A stretch of DNA of 64,000 nucleotides, from contig CM042181.1 in NCBI GenBank assembly GCA_023376005.1, forward strand, positions 4,636,152 through 4,700,151. Reading direction: 5' to 3'. The position numbers were made by a program, and so were the translations under genes. Positions 57,590-64,000 of the stretch are shown one piece after another (the stretch's first letter is position 1; each line of letters starts with the position of its first letter). The DNA comes from Doryteuthis pealeii (Eukaryota > Mollusca > Cephalopoda > Myopsida > Loliginidae). The notes beneath the pieces were generated by a model. The model was not told where the DNA came from, did no database searches, and saw nothing but the letters and a program-made list of their open reading frames with translations.

Positions 57590-58110
57590 TTGTTGCCCCA
57601 TTTTAGTTTGGTGTACTTTTCTAGCTTGGCTATGATCACTTTGTTATTAAAGCCTACTATAAGATTTAAAGTTAGTTATAACTTCTGTAGCTCATACCAC
57701 TTCTTATAATACCTTACGAGACCTCAGAAAAAGCCTCCGAACGCAGTTTGAGAATCCCGTTCTGAACTCATGCACCTTCGATGCACAATGTCTAGACCCT
57801 AACGTTGTGATGTTCTTTGCTGGCCGATTTGAAGGGCACGTGTCAGAGACAGGTTCAAAAGGACCAAAAGAAAACAAAACAAACACAATGTCTGATAACA
57901 CTGGTTTACAAAGAAATTGAGACAAGCACAAAAATAGCTGTTTTAACCTAATTTGGGGGTTCTGAATTCAGATTTGAAATCCGTTTTTACTCATCACCTC
58001 TAGTTTTTTTTTAGATATACATACTGTACATTTTGTACACATACTGTACGTAAAGGCGTATATGCATTCGGGGTTAATTTCTAATATTGTGTGACTTATG
58101 TCTTCTTTTT
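57590..58110. other. Unique region, nothing recognised
   Basis: Moderate GC, several short frames and no domain. It ends at a pyrimidine-rich stretch before the next entry. Confidence 0.35.
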
Positions 58111-58124
58111 TAGTTATTATGCAG

Positions 58125-58480
58125 GAAACTGAGAGCATGGGAAGCATTTAAGTCAGTCTGTAGTGGCTTCCTTGGTAACACACGTGTACCAAATTACCAA
58201 GCCTGTATTGAGAAGTTGCTAAAGACTTATGAGGATATGGGATGCCGAATGTCACTCAAAATTCATTTTCTCCATTCCCACCTCAACTTCTTCCCCCCCA
58301 AATTTTGGAGCAGTGAGTGATGAGTACGGGGAAAGATTCCACCAAGACATTACGAAGATGGAGAGCAACTACCAAGGCAAGTGGAACCCCGGCATGATGG
58401 GAGACTTCTGCTGGATGTTCTTGCGTGACATCACGGAGGCTAAATACAGCAGATCATCTAAGAAAACACACTTCTAGCTG
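58125..58480 (+). pseudogene. Frameshifted exon of a conserved animal protein of unknown function
   Basis: Two frames together match a protein region I know from many invertebrate predictions. First frame (58126 to about 58299): KLRAWEAFKSVCSGFLGNTR, later MSLKIHFLHSHLNFFPP. Second frame (about 58299-58477): NFGAVSDEYGERFHQDI and WNPGMMGDFCWMF, then a stop. One extra base in the C7A3 run at 58293-58302 causes the shift. A pyrimidine tract and TTATGCAG directly before 58125 look like a splice acceptor. The family is often multicopy and its function is unknown to me; mobile-element linkage is a possibility. Confidence 0.7.
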
Positions 58481-59142
58481 TCTGCGGTACTATGAATTGT
58501 GTACATTGTGTCATCCAAGTATATTTATTCCGTCAATGTTCTTTATCTATCCTGTTTTATCTGTAATAAGCTGTTGGAACTGTTGAAACAAGCACGTATA
58601 TACTCTTTATATACTAAAATGAGACTATTTAAAAGACAGAAAACTAGAGGTGATAGAGCAAAACTATTTATAAATTTGAATTCAGCACACCCAAATTAGT
58701 AAAAAAACACCTATTCACATTCTTGTCTCAGACAATTTTTTTTGTAGACCAGTGTAATAGGACGCCGATAGAAGAGAGAAAATGTAATACTTTAGAAATC
58801 TATCTCAACTGGCTGGCTACTGACTTCACTTGTTGTGGATTCGGGGCTAACTCTACTACTACCAACGTTAACACCTCTGTCCCCAGATTGAAAATCTGGG
58901 TATTTAGAAGTAAAAATTACATCCTGTTTTATGATAAGTTAATACAACACTATGCTATATAGTTATTGAAAAAACGTAACCAAAAAATTAGAGTGTTTGT
59001 TTTTTTTAATAATAATAGAAAATTATAAAATCTTTAAGCATACAAATAATAACGGCCTTCATCATTTGGCCGCTTTAACTTCAAATATCATTAGATTAAG
59101 ACTTAAATACTCATGCCAGGTAAGTTTTCAACCAACTTGTTT
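58481..59142. other. Unique region after the conserved fragment
   Basis: Short frames at 58499-58699 and 58723-58962 carry no recognised domain. No repeat identified. Confidence 0.35.
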
Positions 59143-59644
59143 TGTTACATAATCATTAGATACCTAATGATTATGACAATAGTGTAGAAATCATATTAGT
59201 GCAGCTGATGGCCTTGAGAGTAAGTGACAGCGTTTGACCTCACTCCGACCTTGCATTCCGGGGATGATCGTGAGAATCGGAAGCCGATAGAAAGCCCCCT
59301 TCCGGTTTAAGGTGTAAGCAACTCAGTTATTTAGAGTTAGAACTTAGAACCGAAGCTAGCAAGATGTAAGGATCCGCGCGCATTGTCTGGTCTGGGGGTT
59401 TATGGAATAAAGTAACATCATCGTAAATTGAAGTCTTGTTGTTATTACTAAAAGTTAACAATAGCACAGGGCTTCTGATAAGCAGTGATCCCCAACAGAG
59501 ACCAGACCCGGAAGCCCCATATAAGAAAGACCAGACCTGTAGAAGAAGCAAAGCCGGTCAGAAGACTGGACGACAGAATAAGAAGTAAGAGAGTATATAA
59601 CATATAGATATTTAGTGCCGTCAAAGAAAAGGCACTACGTAACA
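59143..59644 (-). mobile_element. Solo LTR without target duplication
   Basis: TGTTACATAATC to CTACGTAACA; the reverse complement matches 28794-29378. Flanking bases are GTTT and GATG, so no duplication remains. Confidence 0.72.
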
Positions 59645-59859
59645 GATGCAAGTTCAATCCTAACTGTGTGCATTTTGGCCTTGTCTGAATTATTCGACTA
59701 TTGTCACCTTTTAAAACCTCCTCCCTTTTATTTGACCAAAACTTTGCGTACTAAAAAAAAAAAAAAAATACTGACAAAAAGGGTCAAAATCGAAATCTTT
59801 TCTTAATTCATTTAATGCGATAGAAAACATAGATACATATATAGATTATTTCTCTAAAT

Positions 59860-60165
59860 GTTTGAGATGAGGCTTGATGATTAGTATTATCTGCATTATT
59901 CGGACTATTGTCCCCATCTTCATTGTTATTTGTACAACGTTTCGGCCGATATACCCTCCGGCCTTCTTCAGGTATTTCTTGTCGGACTCGGGAACCTTCT
60001 CGGACTCGGGAACCTTCTCGGACTCGGGAACCTTCTTTTCGAACTCGGGAACTTTCTTGTCGTAATCGGGAGCCATCACGGAACTTCGATTACGACAAGA
60101 AATACCTGAAGAAGGCCGGAGGGCATATCGGCTGAAACGTTGTACAAATAACAATGAAGATGGGG
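59860..60165. repeat. Penelope-like terminal inverted repeat
   Basis: Arms TGTACAACGTTTCGGCCGAT and complement, with four TCGGACTCGGGAACCTTCT-type 18-base units in the left arm. On + near 60105 there is CTGAAGA, one A, stem II GGCC.../...GGCT and GAAACG, but stem I does not form. Confidence 0.7.
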
Positions 60166-60246
60166 ACATTTAATTCATGTTAAATTATAGAAATAGGTAA
60201 AAAATAAAAAAATAAATAAAAATGAAAAATAAATAAAAAAACAAAC

Positions 60247-60533
60247 ATGGTGGGAAAAGAACATGCACACACTCATACACATACACACACACGTGTACAC
60301 ACATATACATACTTGCACACACTATGTTTGTTATTCAAAGGTCGTTATTCTTTGTATGCATATAATTTTCTATTATTACTATTTTATTTTATATTTAAAA
60401 TAATAATAAATAGAATACATGTGTACATGAACAAACCTTTTGGCTGTTAGTAAACCTATTTCATCTATTCAACATTTTCTTTCCTTTATTTATTTTTCCT
60501 ATCAACATATCGTCGGATTCATTTCCATTTTCA

Positions 60534-60606
<73 letters not shown>

Positions 60607-60704
60607 CTTTTACTCAAAGATGAAATCTTATTTATTTATCCTATATCTGTGGTGACAACCTTTCATCCCTTCTGTCAAAACATCCACTGACATCCTTCCC
60701 GACC

Positions 60705-60800
<96 letters not shown>
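60247..60800. repeat. CA/TA microsatellites after element termini
   Basis: CA and TA tracts near 60265-60310, 60539-60603 and 60708-60800. The one at 60539 follows ATCGTCGGATTCATTTCC, a relative of the shared element terminus. ATTTATCCTATATCTG-type sequence after 60603 repeats at 60840. Confidence 0.75.
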
Positions 60801-60802
<2 letters not shown>

Positions 60803-60899
60803 ATCCTCCACGATATTCGGTAAAGTGATTTTTACACAAAGATGAAATCTTATTTATTTATCCTAAATCTTTGGTGACAACCTTTCACCCCATTCTGTC

Positions 60900-61255
60900 A
60901 AAATGTCCAGTGACATCCTTCACGACCCCGAGTTGCCTCCCTTCCATGTCAAAGGGTTTTTGATAAGCCCGAATTTATGATGACATAGAATTTCCTGATT
61001 CCTCAAAGACCGACACAAGTGGTTGATTTCAATTGGTCAGTTGTTTGTGCTACGCAAAGCACACTCTCTCTCTCCATCAAGTTTGCATTGCCAGAAAATG
61101 GCGCGTGCTATGCCACTCACTGAATGCTTAAATGGTCACAATCAAATTTGGGGTGACACGTTTGACCTTTGTAAGACTTCATGCTCAAACAGTAAAAACA
61201 GATTTTGAGAGGTATGTTTCTCTTACTGTCCCTTACTGAAAAGCACATATATATA
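60900..61255. other. Unique region, nothing recognised
   Basis: Slightly higher GC, no exon signals and a 61-residue frame without a domain. Confidence 0.3.
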
Positions 61256-61259
61256 TATA

Positions 61260-61618
<359 letters not shown>

Positions 61619-61677
61619 TATATATGTATATGTATATTATATGTATGCATATATATATATATACATATATATATATA

Positions 61678-61726
<49 letters not shown>

Positions 61727-61728
61727 AT

Positions 61729-61770
<42 letters not shown>

Positions 61771-61773
<3 letters not shown>

Positions 61774-61956
61774 CCACAAGGTTCCTCGCCAACTCAGCGT
61801 ATGAGTAACACAGGGATCTGTGTGGTAAAGTAAGTAGCTGATGCTGTGTGTGGCGCTCCACCTCAGAGGCAAAAACAATCTCCTTGGTGTAGTGCTCTTG
61901 AAAAGGGGATAGACTCCCTCGCTGATATCGACATTAGGACGCCCTGTACGACTTTA
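61771..61956 (+). mobile_element. SINE S1, headless copy inside TA microsatellite
   Basis: Begins at AACCACAAGGTTCC with a deletion in the B-box and runs to the tail. About 250 bases of TA tract separate it from an S1 copy in the opposite orientation. Confidence 0.78.
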
Positions 61957-61965
61957 TATATATAT

Positions 61966-62031
<66 letters not shown>

Positions 62032-62035
62032 CTTC

Positions 62036-64000
62036 AGGCAATAATTTGTATAGTAAAAGCATTTCCAATGCATTGCTATGGTAATAGTGTCTTCAATGTT
62101 TTTCTATAGTAAAATTATGTAGAATACATTCTTATAAGAACATAATGGTTTTACTATAAGAATGCATTGAAAATGATTTTACAATAAGAATATATTTTTA
62201 ATTATTTTTACTATAAAATGTATTGGAAATTATTTTTACCATCAAAATGTATTGGAATACATTTTTACTATAAAAACCCATTCCAATAATAAAATAATGT
62301 GCTATATATTTCTAAAGTAAAACATATACAGTGCATTTCTATAATAAAATCAATTCCAAAGTATTTTTCAATTTTCTATATTGAAATAATTTCTAATGCA
62401 TAGTAAAATCATTTCCAATGCATTCTTATAGTAAAATAATGCATTCTTATAGTAAAATCATTACAGTGCATTCTTATAGTAAAATCATTTTACAATGCAT
62501 TCTTATAGTTAAAATCATTTACAGTGCATTCTTATAGTAAATCATTTACAATGCATTTCTTATAAAAAATTCATTTACAATGCATTCTTATAATAAAATC
62601 ATTTACAAGCATTCTTATTAGTAAAATGATTACCTATGCATTTTTATAGTAAAATCAGTTGCATGCATTCTATAGTAAAATCATTTACAGGCATGTTCTT
62701 ATAGTAAAATCATTTACAATGCTTCTTATAATAAATCATTACAATTGCATTCCTTATAATTAAAATCATTTACAATGCATTCTTATAGTAAAATTATTTA
62801 CTATGCATTCTTATAACTAAAATCATTTACAATTGCATTCTTAATATAGTAGATTATTTACAATGCATTCTTTATAATTCATATTTACAATGTCATATAT
62901 CTATAGTAAATTATAATGCAACTGCCATATGTCTTATTAGTAAATTATATATGCGATTCTTATAATAAAATCATTTACAATGCATTCTTATAGTAAATCA
63001 TTTCAATGCATTCCTATAGATAGAAATTATTTTACTATTGCATTCTTATAATAAAATCATTTACAATGCATTCTTATAGTAAAATTATTTTTACTATGCA
63101 TTCTTTATAATAAATCTATTTTACAATGCATTCCTATAGTTGAAATTTATATTTTTTTACCTCAGTGGCATTCTTATTAAATGAAATCAATTATAATCAA
63201 TGCATTCTTAATTCTAATCCCTCCATTTACTATGGTCATTCTTATTTACAAAACATTTACAATTGCCATTCTTAATTATAAATCATTCTATGATCCTGTA
63301 TAGTATCCCATTTTATTTAAGTATTACTTGCACTTCTTCATAAATAAAATCATTTACATATTGCATTCCTTATAGTAAAATCATTTCCAAATAAGCTTCC
63401 CTTATTAGATAAAAATTATTTTTACTATGCTATTTTATAATAAAATCATTTACGATGCATCTTTAATAGTTAAAATACATTTTACAATGCATTCCTATAG
63501 TAAAATTACTTTACTATTGCATTCTTATAATGAAAATCATTTACAATGCATTCTTTATAGTAAAATCATTTTATCAATGCATTCCTATTAAGTTAGAAAA
63601 AATTATTTACGTGAGTGGCATTCTTATTTAATAATAATCATTTACAAGTGCTAATAATCTTTATAGAATAACTAAATCATTTAACCAATGGCATTTCTAG
63701 GTTTAGGTAAGTGATCGAGTTGTTAGCAGTGGCATTCTTATAGTAAAATCATTTACAGTTGGCATTCTATAGTAAAGATCATTACAATGGCATTCTATGA
63801 TAGTAAAATCATTACAATTGCATTCCTATAGTAAAATCATTTACAATGCATTCTTATAGTAAAATACGATGTCTTCCAATACATCCTACAGCTAAATAAT
63901 TTCGAATGCCATCTTATAGTAAAATCATTTACAATGCATTTCCTATTCCCAGCGCGCTCAAAATATAATTCTACAATGCAGTGTTCTTATTAGTAAAAAT
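62036..64000. repeat. Decayed 28-base satellite array to window end
   Basis: Roughly 70 units of ATGCATTCTTATAGTAAA followed by ATCATTTACA. Units near 62400-62600 are most regular; flanking parts carry many one- to three-base insertions and deletions. The array continues past the window edge. Confidence 0.9.

Noticed and set aside
60090..60150. Hammerhead in the 59.9, 53.7 and 28.2 kb family
   Set aside because: CTGAAGA, stem II and GAAACG are in order, but stem I cannot pair and no valid NUH triplet follows stem III; at best an ancestral remnant.

Overview
This is a 64 kb piece of an animal nuclear genome with almost no protein-coding sequence. Two spliced 72-base leucine-rich-repeat (LRR) exons, a long AT-rich repeat landscape, tRNA-derived SINEs, Helitrons, Penelope-like (GIY-YIG) remnants and very many AT/AC/GATA/GAAA microsatellites suggest a large invertebrate genome. 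A mollusc, perhaps a cephalopod, is my guess, but nothing here fixes the species. Two 100-base N runs (7569-7668, 32125-32224) are assembly gaps.

Layout. 455-5828 and 13538-19145 are two direct copies of one segmental duplication. Each has a homopurine GAAA tract, nested Helitrons and a huge compound microsatellite, and each has its own private insertions. Between them (6.1-13.5 kb) lie tRNA-like tandem repeats, about 190-base tandem units and inverted repeats. 19.6-33.2 kb is a transposon mosaic: foldback DNA element, Helitrons, dead Penelope-like C-termini, solo LTRs with 4-base target duplications, a roughly 250-base tandem array, an A-tailed retroposon and a hAT-like element. 33.5-45 kb is dominated by inverted-repeat elements that end in microsatellites. 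At 39498 and 50266 on the + strand are the only confident host exons, two LRR exons of one receptor-like gene separated by a 10.7 kb intron. 41.35-42.07 kb is a 55-base minisatellite. 45.6-46.1 and 49.3-50.1 kb are CTAT/GATA arrays. 58.1-58.5 kb holds a frameshifted conserved-protein fragment. The last 2 kb is a decayed 28-base satellite.

Main discovery. Many repeat units carry hammerhead self-cleaving ribozyme motifs (type I order: stem I, CUGANGA, stem II, GAA, short stem III, NUH cleavage site, stem I). I count ten or more good or near-complete copies (12.1, 13.3, 13.4, 15.3, 34.6, 34.9, 35.3, 36.7, 37.8, 38.4, 39.1, 44.8, 51.3, 52.5, 52.8 kb). Their stems differ in sequence but keep pairing. 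Several are preceded by a tRNA-like polymerase III box, giving a short tRNA-head plus hammerhead retro-element. Others are head-to-head pairs inside large inverted repeats that share a 3' terminus with Penelope-like debris, and this terminus runs straight into AT or AC microsatellites. Hammerheads are known from Penelope-like elements, retrozymes and some SINE-like repeats. The density, the family diversity and the link to microsatellite seeding are what deserve a second look.
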